DNA of 36,134 nt from Phialocephala subalpina (taxonomy: Eukaryota; Ascomycota; Leotiomycetes; Helotiales; Mollisiaceae). Shown piece after piece: positions 19,990 to 32,000 of this stretch. Numbering within the stretch: position 1 is the first letter of the stretch; each line of letters opens with the position of its first letter. The notes beneath the pieces are model-generated. The model had not been told where the DNA came from and searched no databases. It saw nothing but the letters and a program-made list of their open reading frames with translations. The stretch covers positions 1,119,823-1,155,956 of the forward strand of contig FJOG01000023.1 of NCBI GenBank assembly GCA_900073065.1, given 5' to 3'. The translations under genes and the position numbers were made by a program.

Positions 19990-21250
19990 AAATAAATTTA
20001 CTTCGAAATACTATTCTCCCGTATAATAACGGAGACAAATATCCTGCGGCCCCAATTACGTAATATATCCTCGTTTTTAATATGTAACTACTTTTCTTTA
20101 AAACCCTTTAAACGCCTTATTTCAACGGAGAAAATATTACGGCCTTTTTAAAGTAATAAAACGATATTTATAAAGATTTTAAAGTTTTTATTACTACGAA
20201 GAAAAACTAAATACCGCGATATATCTCTCTTTTTTATCGCGATTAAATTCGTTTTATACCAAATTACCGTATTAAACTTTACGATAAAGAGAAATTCTAC
20301 GCCGTTTTTTAAAGAGGATTTTAAGGAATAAAATTAAAAGAATTTTAAAATTAACTTAAAATTTTTACGTCGAATTATTATATAAACTTTAAACGAATAT
20401 TTATTAATTAAAATTTACGTAAAAATATTCGATCGAGTATTTAGAGATTTAATTAAAAAAGGAATAATAAATTTAAAGTCGCGAAATAATAAACTCATAA
20501 AAAGTTTTTCTTTTAATATTAAAGATAAAATTTTCAAAGAAATCGATTACGACTTAAAGGACTTTATTATTTACGATTACGAGAGAATAAAAAAAAAGCC
20601 CTCGATACTTATATATATAAAGAAAAGAGAAGACGCTATATCGAAACTATCGATTTAAAATATATAAAGCTCAAAAAAAAATATTTAAATATTATAATTT
20701 AACGAATAGTATTTAATCGACGCGATTATTTCTCTCTATTTATTCTACTTAAACTATTTATCGATAATACTTAATATATTATTCCGAAGAAATATAAAAG
20801 GGCATTACTTACTTTTTAGCCTATTATTTTACGACTATAAAAACTCCGATTATTATTTTCCTTTAAATTCGAAAATAATATAGAAAACTTTATTATAATT
20901 ATAAAAAAACTCTCTTTTACTTTTATTACTTTTTCGAGTATTAAAGACTCAATAAATAATAATACTATTATAATAGCCCAAAAAATAAATAGATTTATAG
21001 TTACTTTAAATTAGAATTAAAATTAAAGTCGATTTTAATAATAAAGTTATTCTCGTGATTATAAACGAAAAAAGGGTTTCAATCGTAAACATAGTAAATA
21101 TAATAACTTCGAATAATATAACTATAAAAATTCTTATAGTTTAAGACTTAGTAACTCTCCGTAGAACGTGCAATTTATAGTTCAAGGGAATATAATGGAA
21201 ATTAACGCGGCGATTATATATAACGCTTAATTTAAAGAATTTATATACTT
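19990..21250 (+). pseudogene. Gag-like remnant of the LTR retrotransposon
   Basis: At about 20120 the plus strand reads FNGENITAFLK, stops, then NDIYKDFKVF, followed by RYISLFYRD and YDKEKFYAVF. This resembles the capsid region of fungal LTR elements, where a phrase such as F-G-NI-FL-W is common near the start of Gag. Near 21240 FEYYKRNKNGKVNLF could be a ruined zinc knuckle. Stops are very frequent. The position just after the 5' LTR supports the call. Confidence 0.5.
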
Positions 21251-22039
21251 CGAATATTATAAACGTAATAAAAACGGAAAAGTCAATTTATTTTGCGATT
21301 ATTTCTACGTGGATTATTGCCTTTTTATAAACGATTTATAAAATCGAGATTATTATTACTAAGATAATAAAAGCCGATTATATTAAGGTAAATAATCATC
21401 GAACGAACTTTCGAAGTTTTTCGCATTAAAATTTAATTAACGTTAATACGATTAAATTATTAGAATAGTAATTAAAAGACTATAAGATTATAATTTTAAT
21501 AAACGTATTAAAAACGTGCAACGCGTGCAAAACTTTATTTAATTAGCGGCACAAGAAAAAGTTAAATTTAACCCGTAAATCAACGCTAATACCGCTTTAA
21601 TAATAAGAAATAATATTTTTACTCTCGATATTATCGAGATTTTATAATAACGGAATTAATTACTTTATACCGTTTAAAGAAATAATATCAATATTTTACT
21701 TTTTAATAGTAGTATTATTAGTTCATTAAATAATTACTATAAGCCTCTAATTATTACGACGTTAATAATAAATACTATAAAAGCGAATAATAAAATAAAG
21801 GGTAAAATAGCGAATATAATAGCGAAAAAAATCTTCCGATAACGCGCGAAATAATTCGAATCTCGATAAAAAACTTAAAACTATTCGAGAGTCTATTTAG
21901 AAACTTATTGTTATTATTAGAAATTATGTGCGATTTATTTTATTATTTGAATTTTTAAGTCGAAAATAAAGTATTTCTTTTATCCGCGGAGTTAACGACC
22001 CTTCGAAGATAAATACTAATTACGTGATCATTGAACCCG

Positions 22040-23370
22040 TAGACGACGATTATATTAATAATATTATTCTCTCGTTCGACGATAATTACTTTAATTACTC
22101 TTAAGATATTACTTAGTATTTAACAATTTTAAAGCGATTAAAATAGCTCTCGAGAGTAGAGTTTCGCAAACTAATACGAGAATCCGTTAATTATAGCGTT
22201 CGAAACAAAATATTATAAAGAAACGCGATTAAGTCCTATTTACTTCGACTCGTTTTAAACGATATTAAATAATAAAGGATAATTCTTATTAAACTATATA
22301 ATAAGTTAAAATATATTAGAAAAAAGAGTACTTACTACTAAGTAATTAATAAGTATTATTGGGAAAGTTATTACGAGGATATTCGAGATTTCGTAGTAAA
22401 TTATAGCGATTATTAATACAAAAGTAAAAAGAGATAAAAAGAAGCTTTTTATCCTTAGAAAGTTGTTTTATTTTTTCGTTCGATTAAAATAAACGTAATT
22501 AAACTTTTATAGTGTAAAAAGTACGATAATTTAATCGTAGTAAAAAATAAGTTTTTTAGATAAATCGAAATTAAACCGATAAAGAATCCGATTTCTAAGA
22601 AAATTACTAAATTCGTTTATAATAATATTATTTATAAGTACGGGATCTTCGGCTATATAAAGTTAAATAGAGAGTTAGAATTCAAAGGATAAATTATTAA
22701 AGAATTAAATAGATTTAGTATTAAACGGATTACTATTTCGATATATAACTCGAAAGTAAATAGAATAATCAAGCGAAAATATTAATCTATTATCGTTATT
22801 TTAATTACTTTAATAAAAAGAAATAAAAAAAGTTAATTAAAATACTTATTAACGATTTTTTTCGTTAATCGCATAATTATTTATACATTAATTAATTATA
22901 TTTCCTTTTATATAATTTATAATAAAAAAGTAATTTTACTAATTAAAACTCGATTTTTTATTTAAAAAACTCTCGAATAAAATAAAGTATATAATCGAAT
23001 AAAGCTTTTCGAGATGCGGATAAAGCAAATTAAAATGCGTAACGAAAATATAAAAGAGTCGAAATTAAAGAAAAAGTATAATTAAAAGAGAAATTGAAAA
23101 TATTTTAACGTTTATTATTTAATACGAAAAGAATTAATTCGTGAAAAGGATTTCGTATTAGCGTATAATATTAAACTTATTAATTAAAATAAATTAAAAA
23201 ATATTAAACTATTATATCGATAGTTTAATTTATATCGAATTTATTAAATAAATTAATTAAAAAAGAGTTATTTACTCGAAAAAATAAATAAAACTCCGAT
23301 TCGAAGATTATATATAAGTAATCACTTAAAGAAATTCGTTAAAAGAAATAAATATTAGAACTTTTTAAAT
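22040..23370 (+). pseudogene. Integrase remnant (H2C2, core and C-terminal parts)
   Basis: One frame with stops, without frameshift for much of its length, reads the zinc-binding region (LIKLYNKLKYIRKKSTYY, YYWESYYEDIRDFVVNYSDY), the core (IKINVI, YNNIIYKYGIFGYIKLNREL, RITISIYNSKVNRIIKRKY) and a C-terminal region (IREKDFVLAYN, RRLYISNHLKKFVKRNKYLE). This follows the Ty3/Gypsy integrase plan, in which the enzyme inserts the cDNA into the genome. All three catalytic acids appear changed (two D to N, one E to K), exactly what G-to-A RIP would give. Zinc ligands are changed too (H and C to Y). Confidence 0.75.
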
Positions 23371-23582
23371 AATAATAAAAGCGAGAAAACTATTAAACTT
23401 ATTATTTTCGACGACGATAAAAATACGAACATAGAAAAAAAAGTCGCAAAAAAATAGCGAGATAAAGAAAATATATAAAAGATTAAAAAAGGAATAAGAA
23501 TTATCGTTCGTACTTTTAAACTCGATAAATCCGAAAAAAAGAAATATATACGTTTTTTTAACGATTAAAAAAATAAAGAAAA

Positions 23583-24306
23583 NNNNNNNNNNNNNNNNNN
23601 NNNNNNNNNNNNNNNNNNNNNNNNNNNNNNNNNNNNNNNNNNNNNNNNNNNNNNNNNNNNNNNNNNNNNNNNNNNNNNNNNNNNNNNNNNNNNNNNNNNN
23701 NNNNNNNNNNNNNNNNNNNNNNNNNNNNNNNNNNNNNNNNNNNNNNNNNNNNNNNNNNNNNNNNNNNNNNNNNNNNNNNNNNNNNNNNNNNNNNNNNNNN
23801 NNNNNNNNNNNNNNNNNNNNNNNNNNNNNNNNNNNNNNNNNNNNNNNNNNNNNNNNNNNNNNNNNNNNNNNNNNNNNNNNNNNNNNNNNNNNNNNNNNNN
23901 NNNNNNNNNNNNNNNNNNNNNNNNNNNNNNNNNNNNNNNNNNNNNNNNNNNNNNNNNNNNNNNNNNNNNNNNNNNNNNNNNNNNNNNNNNNNNNNNNNNN
24001 NNNNNNNNNNNNNNNNNNNNNNNNNNNNNNNNNNNNNNNNNNNNNNNNNNNNNNNNNNNNNNNNNNNNNNNNNNNNNNNNNNNNNNNNNNNNNNNNNNNN
24101 NNNNNNNNNNNNNNNNNNNNNNNNNNNNNNNNNNNNNNNNNNNNNNNNNNNNNNNNNNNNNNNNNNNNNNNNNNNNNNNNNNNNNNNNNNNNNNNNNNNN
24201 NNNNNNNNNNNNNNNNNNNNNNNNNNNNNNNNNNNNNNNNNNNNNNNNNNNNNNNNNNNNNNNNNNNNNNNNNNNNNNNNNNNNNNNNNNNNNNNNNNNN
24301 NNNNNN
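23583..24306. other. Assembly gap of 724 N
   Basis: The gap lies inside the LTR retrotransposon, just after the integrase remnant. Flanks on both sides are AT-rich, so it is probably a collapsed or unassembled repeat. Confidence 0.98.
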
Positions 24307-27300
24307 AAAATTACAATTTTTCTCATATTATAATTTTTTTTTTAATTCGATTTTATTTTAATTTTTTAATTTATATAATCTTTTAAAAAAAAAGAATTTA
24401 TTAATTAAATACATTTCACTAATTTAAATATTTCGCGCTTATTACTTTTAAAAGCTTTCGTACTTCCTTTTTATAATTACGATATAAATATATTTATTAA
24501 ATTTATTATTTTCTTTTTAAAACTTATTTAATATAATTTATATAAAACGATATAAAAATTCTTTATTTATATTTTAAAATTTCTTATTTAAAATTAATAT
24601 ATTAAAGTTTTAAGTACGTGCGATACGCCTTTAAAATCTTATTGCAAAAGCAAATAAAATCTTTATAATTCTCTATTATTTATAATTTACGAATATTTAT
24701 TTGCCTTTTTTTATATAATTTTTTTACGAGTATAAAAGTTTACGATTACTCTTTTTATAATTAAAACTTTTTTCTTTAAATTCTCGCGATTTTCTCTCTT
24801 TAAATTTAAGTTATTTAATACGCGATTATTTGCGTATATATTCTACGATTATTATTACTTTTTATTAGGATTCCCAACGGAATTTTTTTATTATATTTTA
24901 AGAAAATACTACGTAAAATTTTAAAAGTATAGATTTTATATTTCGAACGCGTTAAAAAAACACGAAAACTACGGACGAGATAATAAAAGAAATTCATATT
25001 AAATAAAAGAATATTAAAAATATAATGCTTTTAAAAAAAAATTATTATTAGCGAAATTAACGAGATACTTATAAATACTAAATAAAATATCGACGAAATA
25101 ATAATTAATTAATATAATAAAATCGAGGACGATACGATTATAAGACTTTTTAAAGAGATTTTAGAAAAATATAAAAAAGTGAATAAAAGCTTTTTTATAG
25201 AAGTAAATAAAATTAAGAAAATACGCGCGAGAATTTAATAAGTTCGCGAAAATTTATTTAAAACTTTTAATAGAGATTTCGCGCGTTACGATTTTAAACT
25301 TTTAATACGAGTTTAATTATTCCACTAATTTATAAAGAGACTTTTAATAGGATTTAATAGTAAGTACGCGTATTAATACTTCAATTAAATATTCCGTATA
25401 AAGCTATTTACGCCTCGAGTAGTCATTAGAGTTTTTAATATAATAATTATCAATCGAAATAAAGCTTTTTAATCTTTTTATACGCGATTACTCTTTCGAT
25501 TTACCGATTATAAAAAAGCTTTAAAATATATAAAAATAATAAATAAAGAATTAAAAGTAAATATCTTAAAGAGAACGACTTTAATGAAACTCGAATTCAC
25601 TTTCTATAAAAGCGGAATCCTAATAAGCGAAAATTATATAAAAAAGCTTTTCCCTATTTTCGCCGATAAACCTAAAAACTAGAGAATCGTAATAATCGTT
25701 AACGAAAATATCCCGATCGCGAACTTTATCACTTATTCGAACGATATCGATAAAAATTTAAACTCTCTTATAAACGCGAATAGTGTATCTCTCGCTAATA
25801 ATCTTAAAATTAAACTTTTTAGTCTAATACTTAATTAAATTCCCGTTTTAATTACTCTCGACCCTTTTAATTCAACTTTTTTTGCGATTATCTCGACTTT
25901 ATCGACACTTATTAAACTTATTAAAAGAATTACTACTAATAATAAGAACTATAAAAAATAATTAATTCCGTATAAAAGAAGCTTAAAGTGATTTATGCCC
26001 TTTCTTCTAATTATAATGCAATTTTTTCCCACTTTACAATTAAGTCTTTAATTAATAAAATACGTACTTTAAGCGAATATACGTGCGATATAATTAAATC
26101 TTAAAAATCGGATATAACGTTTTTCGATAGTTTAAACTTTCGTAATTAAATTAAAGTTTTAATTAATATTTATAATACTTTCTAATATACGTAAAGTAAA
26201 TAACTTTATTATATTTATTATTAAACTCTCTTTAAAGATCTCGATATAATTCTAAAAGAAAATTAAAATTAAATTAAAAGTATAATAAAGAAATTAATTA
26301 AAGTCTACAAGTTATATATTAGAAAAATAAGTTTTCGATTTACTTAAATTTATCTCGATTTTCGCTTTTAATTTTAAGAAATTAATATTATTTTATAATA
26401 TAAATAGAAAATATTAACGAAAAATTAATTTTAATTTTTTAAAGCTTTTATTATTTTTACTCGAGTTTCCTCGATTTAATTTATTACCGATTTAAATATT
26501 GTAATTATATACGTTACGTAAAACTTCTTTAAATAAACTAAAAAAAAAGTATTTTATTTAATTTTTTTAAAAAATCGAAATATTAAAGTTTTATACTCGT
26601 TAAAACCCTTCTAATTATAATTGCTTTTTGCGTAACGCGTATTTCCCTTTTATTTTCTAACTTTTATAAGTAGACTTTAAATTATAATTAACTTTTCACC
26701 GTTTCTTTAAAGATTATTCTCTTTATTTTATTATTTACTTTTATTTAATAAAATTCTCTTTAAACGAGAAATTAAATTATATTATTTACGAAAAAAAAAA
26801 CGCCAAATTATTATATATTAAAGTTATTTTTTCTTATTTAATACGAATCGATTATTAATAAGTCGATAATATTAAAAAACTCGATTACTAGAAATTAAAA
26901 TACTAATAAAAATTTACTTACTATTAAATATCCGAGTAAAAAGCGAAAAATAGAGTTATTATACTTAAAGAAAATATACAAACGAAATCTACGGAAATTC
27001 GATTTTAAGATTTCGAATTATATATTTACCGATTTAATACGTTTATACGTCGCTTTTACGATACTTTTCCCGCTAATTTAAACTTTCGAGTGTCTTTTCT
27101 AATTAATTTAGTCTTTATTAATACGAATAGTAAAATTTATGGAAATATGACGTATATTAATTTTAAGGAGGCTTATAATACGCTTCGAATCCCCTTTTAA
27201 TGTAATCTCTTTTAATTTACGACTAATAATAAATTATTCTTTAATAATATTTAATTTAAAGGAATTAATGTAATCTTCGATATAATTCGCTGTATTAAAC

Positions 27301-27831
27301 CTTTAAATCACTTTATTATCCGATTCGAGATATTTTAATAATTAAATTATAATAATATTCTTACGGATCGATATTTACTTATTTAATAGCGTAAACAAAT
27401 TACTAAGCAAATTAAATAAGCCCTTTAATATCTTAAAATAAAAGAAAAAGAGATATTCCTTGGCAATAAGTCTTTCTATAGATATATAAGCGAGAAATTG
27501 GAGATACTTATAAAAAAATAATCGAGAATATCTAGTTATTTTTAATAATAAAAACGAGTCCGAGATCTATTTGCCTCCTTTTCCCCTTTTATCAAACTTT
27601 AAAGGAAAAAGTAAAGAGATTTTAAACGAGATTACATTTAAATAAGTATTACGCGAAATCGCCGAAATCTTTAAAGATAATAACTCGTTTAAATTATGAA
27701 TTTATAATTTAAAAGATATAATCAAAGAATTAATAAATAATTTCAGTGATTATTATAATATACTTATATATAATTAGCTTCTCTTTTCTTCTTTTGAGAC
27801 TCGAGACGAGTCTAATATATAAAGGGACGAT
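24307..27831. other. AT-rich internal part of the LTR element, content unclear
   Basis: Plus-strand reading from about 25200 to 25990 is rather coherent (FKTFNRDFARYDFKLLIRV, DYKKALKYIKIINKELKVNI, KLEFTFYKSGILISENYIKK, NENIPIANFITYSND), as is 27170-27500 (NFKEAYNTLRI- and LKIKEKEILLGNKSFYRYIS-like). Neither matches a family that I know. It could be an extra ORF after pol, or a nested element. No RT motif (LTNAPATFQ, Y-DD) was found on the plus strand. Confidence 0.35.
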
Positions 27832-28100
27832 TATAGCAAAGTAATTTATTCTACTTTAAAAATCTTTATTTATAGTAGTAATTTCGGAGGTTTATATTAA
27901 CTACGTGTCCTCTAATACATAAAGAGTTTTCTATTCTCTAAGAAACAATAAAAACCTTTTACTACTCCATTTTTGCTAGCCTTACTACGTATAACGAATA
28001 ATTATGAGAGCGAAGTCAAGTATTTGCCAAAGCTTATAAATTTACTATAATCATGCAAAATTGGGTAGTTTTCCTCTAGGAGAGCCATTACCCTTTTACA
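27832..28100 (+). repeat. 3' LTR
   Basis: It is less AT-shifted than the 5' copy in parts (for example TTGCCAAAGC and CCTCTAGGAGAGCC). It ends CTTTTACA followed by ATAG, matching the four bases before the 5' LTR. Confidence 0.8.
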
Positions 28101-30199
28101 ATAGCTATATATTAAAGTATATATTTATTATCTTAATATATCCGAAATTCAAGTCCTTAAATTCTTTTTATAATAAGTTAATATTATCTTTGAATAATTT
28201 ATTCAAATTTATTTACTTTTATTATTCGTTTTATCGAAATAAACTTTATTTTGCGATAAATAATCTTATAATTTACTATCGAATTATAATAATATATTAT
28301 TTTCGTTTATTTATTAATCTCGAGTAAAATGAAATAATTAGTATTAATATTTAGCGAATAAATATATACTTATAAACCTTCGAAATCGTTTTTACTTTTA
28401 TATTTATATTCGTTAATCTTTTTTTTTCTAATGATGGAAAAAAATTCGAGAAAAATATAATTTCGCTATTTGTATTTTTCTTATAAAGTAAAACATTAAA
28501 ATTAAGTTTTATAAATATAGGCTTATTAATTATTTCCAAAGCGATTATAATATCCCAATAATTAAATTATTCCTTGGAATAAAATTTATTAAATATATTA
28601 TATAAAAGTTTAATTATACCATTTATTATAATAGAATTATTATTATTAAGCGTAGGTTTATTAAGAACGTAATTAATCTTTTTGATAATTCGATTAATAG
28701 TAATATCCAAATAGCCTTATAATATCGTTTCTTATTATTCGAATATATTACGTTAATATATATCCAAAACCCAAATTAAATACCGGTTTATTTTCTCGAG
28801 ATTATATTTAGCTCGTAAACTTGAGATTTCTTCCAATATTATAATAAAATATGATTTAAATAATCGAAGAAACAAAAGAAATCTAATCGCTTTTCTTTAA
28901 TTAATAACTTTATTTATTCGTCGAAAATAAAAAATAATTCTATTTTTTGCGGATTTATTTAAAACGATATAACGATTTTATTAATATTTTCTTTATTTGC
29001 TTTCATATAACTCCTAATAATATATTTAAAGTTAATAATTATTATAATATATATATTATAAAACATATTATATATTTGGATCAAAAAGATTTTTAAACGA
29101 ATTATTTAAATTAGTTTACGTAATATTTGCTTTTTATAGAAAATATTATTAAGTTTTTCTTTTTTATATCGAAAATCTTCTTTTAAATTCCGATTGAATT
29201 TAGTGACGAAAGATTTTCATTATCTTTTGAAGCGAGTTTTCCCGGATTCTTTATAATCGTAATATTAAGCGCTTCTTTTAAATATTTATTTAGAATTATA
29301 ATAATCAAACGTTTTCTAGGCGTTTCTTATTTCGTAAAAAGCGGTATTTTCTTAGTTTATTTAAACTTGGCATTATATTATTCTAAAGCGCTTATTTATT
29401 CTATTATATTAAAGATAATTATTTCTTTAAATTAAATATAATTTACTTTTAGTATATTAATCTATATAAAGGTTAACCAAATCGTTAAACTACTTGCGAT
29501 TTATATAAAATCCGATTATTTTACTATAATAATTATTATTCCACTAAAATTAAATCGTAATATACTAAGGATTCTTAAATAGGCCTTTATTAATATTTCT
29601 TAACGCTTATTTATCTCGTAAATAATATAAATTACTTTAATAACCATATTAATTAACGCAAGTATTTTTTTAAATTAAGAAGAATATAAAATTAAATTAT
29701 TTTAAATTAAAAATAATTACTTTTTATCAATTTATTGCGTTTATATAAAAGTAATATTATATAAGTTTACTTATTACTTTTCCATTTTAAATAATAATAA
29801 TAAAACCCTTTTTAATAAAGTTATTTTTATTTTATTAAATAAAAACGTAATTCGATTATTTTCAATTAAAAGTAATAAAATTTCTTTGTTTATAATAAGC
29901 GTAAATAGGGCCGTTTATAATATAGCGGTTTAATCGTCAAATAAAGGTAATTAGAATCCTTTATTAATTTGTTATACGAGTATAAATAAAATAAAATCCG
30001 ATAAAATAATCTTTTATAATTTTATTTCATATAATAAAAAGAGGGTTAATATAATTTAATTATTAGATGCGTTTCCGCCGATTTCTGGTAAAGCTATTTC
30101 TCGTTATTTTGCCCCGCTTAATATAAGAAGGCAAACTATAATTTGATTACTTTTAATCGAGTTATCGAGGGTTATTAATAGTTATTCGTGGACAGAATT
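28101..30199. other. AT-rich region with faint minus-strand coding-like reading
   Basis: The minus strand reads KPIFIKLNFNVLLYKKNTNS near 28500 and KFNRNLKEDFRYKKEKLNNI near 29180, but stops are many and no family is recognised. It is most likely old RIP-degraded repeat DNA. Confidence 0.3.
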
Positions 30200-32000
30200 C
30201 CTCTTGGCGCTATCGCTACTACACGTGGCCTTTAACTGGTATAACGCTAACTTGCTGCCTATAGACGGCATAAAGTAATCACTAGCAAAAGATTAACCTT
30301 GTACTTTTTCCTGAGGAACCTCCTTGGCAACGATCTCCGGAATGCCTTTGTCGTATTCCCGAAGGGGTTTCTCCATTATGAGATTATTATTACTTTGGTT
30401 GATAGTTATATCGTCGTGACCGGGTTAATATATAATCGAATTATTATTAACTAGGGAACTATATAGATCTTTAGCTTTGTTTCGAGGAATATCCGATTGT
30501 ATTCTAAAGGACTTAGGAAGCCAATAAATGCGGTTTAGTTACTTCTTCTTCTTTGATAGTCGTTTATAGTTACTATTTGATTTATGTTTTTTGGAGCTTT
30601 GAACTTCAAGTTGAGAATTATCCCTCGAGTAGTTAAGGATTTCTTGGATAAGATATTACGCTATAAACGGTGCCTTTACGCATAAATCCCGTATAAATAT
30701 TAAGAACTATAATTAGTAATTAATTTTCCTAAGTAAATAGTATTATAGCCTTTAATTTACCTTTGACCGAGGTTAAATATCCTTTAAAGTATTTAAAGAT
30801 ATAGTAAAGATAAATTATCTAAATAAGCAAATAAGGTTTTTGATTATTTTATTAGATTTGATGGTCTCGTCTTACTAAGAGCGACTTGGTAAATCTTATT
30901 GAATATCTTGAGCAATATTTAACCAAAATTTAATAGATAAATCGCTTATATTTATTGCGTATATTTCGTATAAAGAGTTAAAAGTTATATTTAAATTGAA
31001 AAGAAGGGTTAAGGCTAATTATTAGGGATTACCTGATATTATATACTTAAGCCTTTAGGTCGGTGGGGTTATCAAGATACCATGTCGCTTTATTCTTTAG
31101 TTGAACCCTAGATAAGTGTAACTTAGCTTCCCAAGGTATTTTGGACGTGATATATTCCGTTGGGCGGACGAGATGGGATTGTTTAATACTCGAACCCCTT
31201 GTAGATAATACTTTGCTTAATACGAGGGTATATAATACCAAGCATTTACTATGCCTTGAAGGAGATTATATATTATTATTTGCCCTTTCTTATTATAATT
31301 AGAACGTGGAAATATTAGTTTTGGTTTATAATTATATCAATTGAATTAATTAAAGCTATTAAACCCTTTTATTATTATCGGATAATATGGATATATCTTT
31401 TTATATATAGATAGCATTAAATATATAGGGCTAATAAACGTGGGGTTTTATAGCCGCGAGATACCATGATAATACCGGATATAAAAAGCATTTTAATCCT
31501 TTAGGCGGCCGAAATACATAGTATAGGGCCAATTTCCTCGCTATTAAACCAAAAGCCAAGTAAGTTTAATACTTTATAATTTAGGGATTCTAATGATAAT
31601 CGTTTTAAGTCTCTTAAATATTCCCGTTTTATGCGTAAATAAAAGATTAGGCTTAGGTAAGTAAAATATATTTCTAAGAAGGATAGCGAACCTTTTAATC
31701 GTTTAGCCCCTTCCTTAATCGGTTTATAACTCTCGGAATTTCTCCTATACTTTTTCCCTTTATTTTCTTATATCCCGATTATTAGATCCCCTTCCTTGCC
31801 ACGCCGTTTTATACTTGTGGTATCAACTGAAATTCCGCCACCTCCGTGGTTATTTCCCTGAGGCCCAAGCTATAATAATTACTTCTTAAATCAACGGGCG
31901 CCTCCCACTTCGTAATATTTATAAGTTTACCGGAATTATAAATATATACTTCGCTAATTTTAATTGCCATTTGAATTTGATTTTTCTCTTTATTCATATG
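30200..32000 (-). pseudogene. Degraded minus-strand coding remnant(s), family unknown
   Basis: Readable minus-strand blocks are MEKPLREYDKGIPEIVAKEV with PQEKVQG ending near 30295, preceded by a Ser/Asn/Lys-rich stretch (30380-30650). Others are HLVRPTEYITSKIPWEAKLH and NKATWYLDNPTDLKA at 31047-31241, and a stretch at 31640-31997 with ITKWEAPVDLRSNYYSLG and, in another frame, GNNHGGGGISVD. GC is a little higher than in neighbouring DNA. They may be parts of one disordered protein or of unrelated repeats; I assign no function. Confidence 0.35.

Larger units (their letters stand above)
18834..28100 (+). mobile_element. RIP-degraded LTR retrotransposon, about 9.3 kb
   Basis: Direct repeats at 18834-19102 and 27832-28100 (269 bp each) share landmarks such as GTAATTTCGGAGGTTTATAT and TTTTTGCTAGC, and differ mainly by transitions. 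The 3' LTR ends in CA; the 5' LTR has TA there. A purine-rich AAAGGGACG sits just before the 3' LTR (polypurine tract position), and TTGGCGAGCGAAATCGGG follows the 5' LTR (primer-binding-site position). ATAG flanks both outer ends as a likely target duplication. Inside are a gag-like remnant, an integrase remnant of Ty3/Gypsy type, an assembly gap and about 3.5 kb of undetermined AT-rich sequence. I could not find a reverse transcriptase. Confidence 0.8.

Noticed and set aside
23565..24326. Long minus-strand ORF across the gap
   Set aside because: It consists almost entirely of N and is an artefact of the gap.
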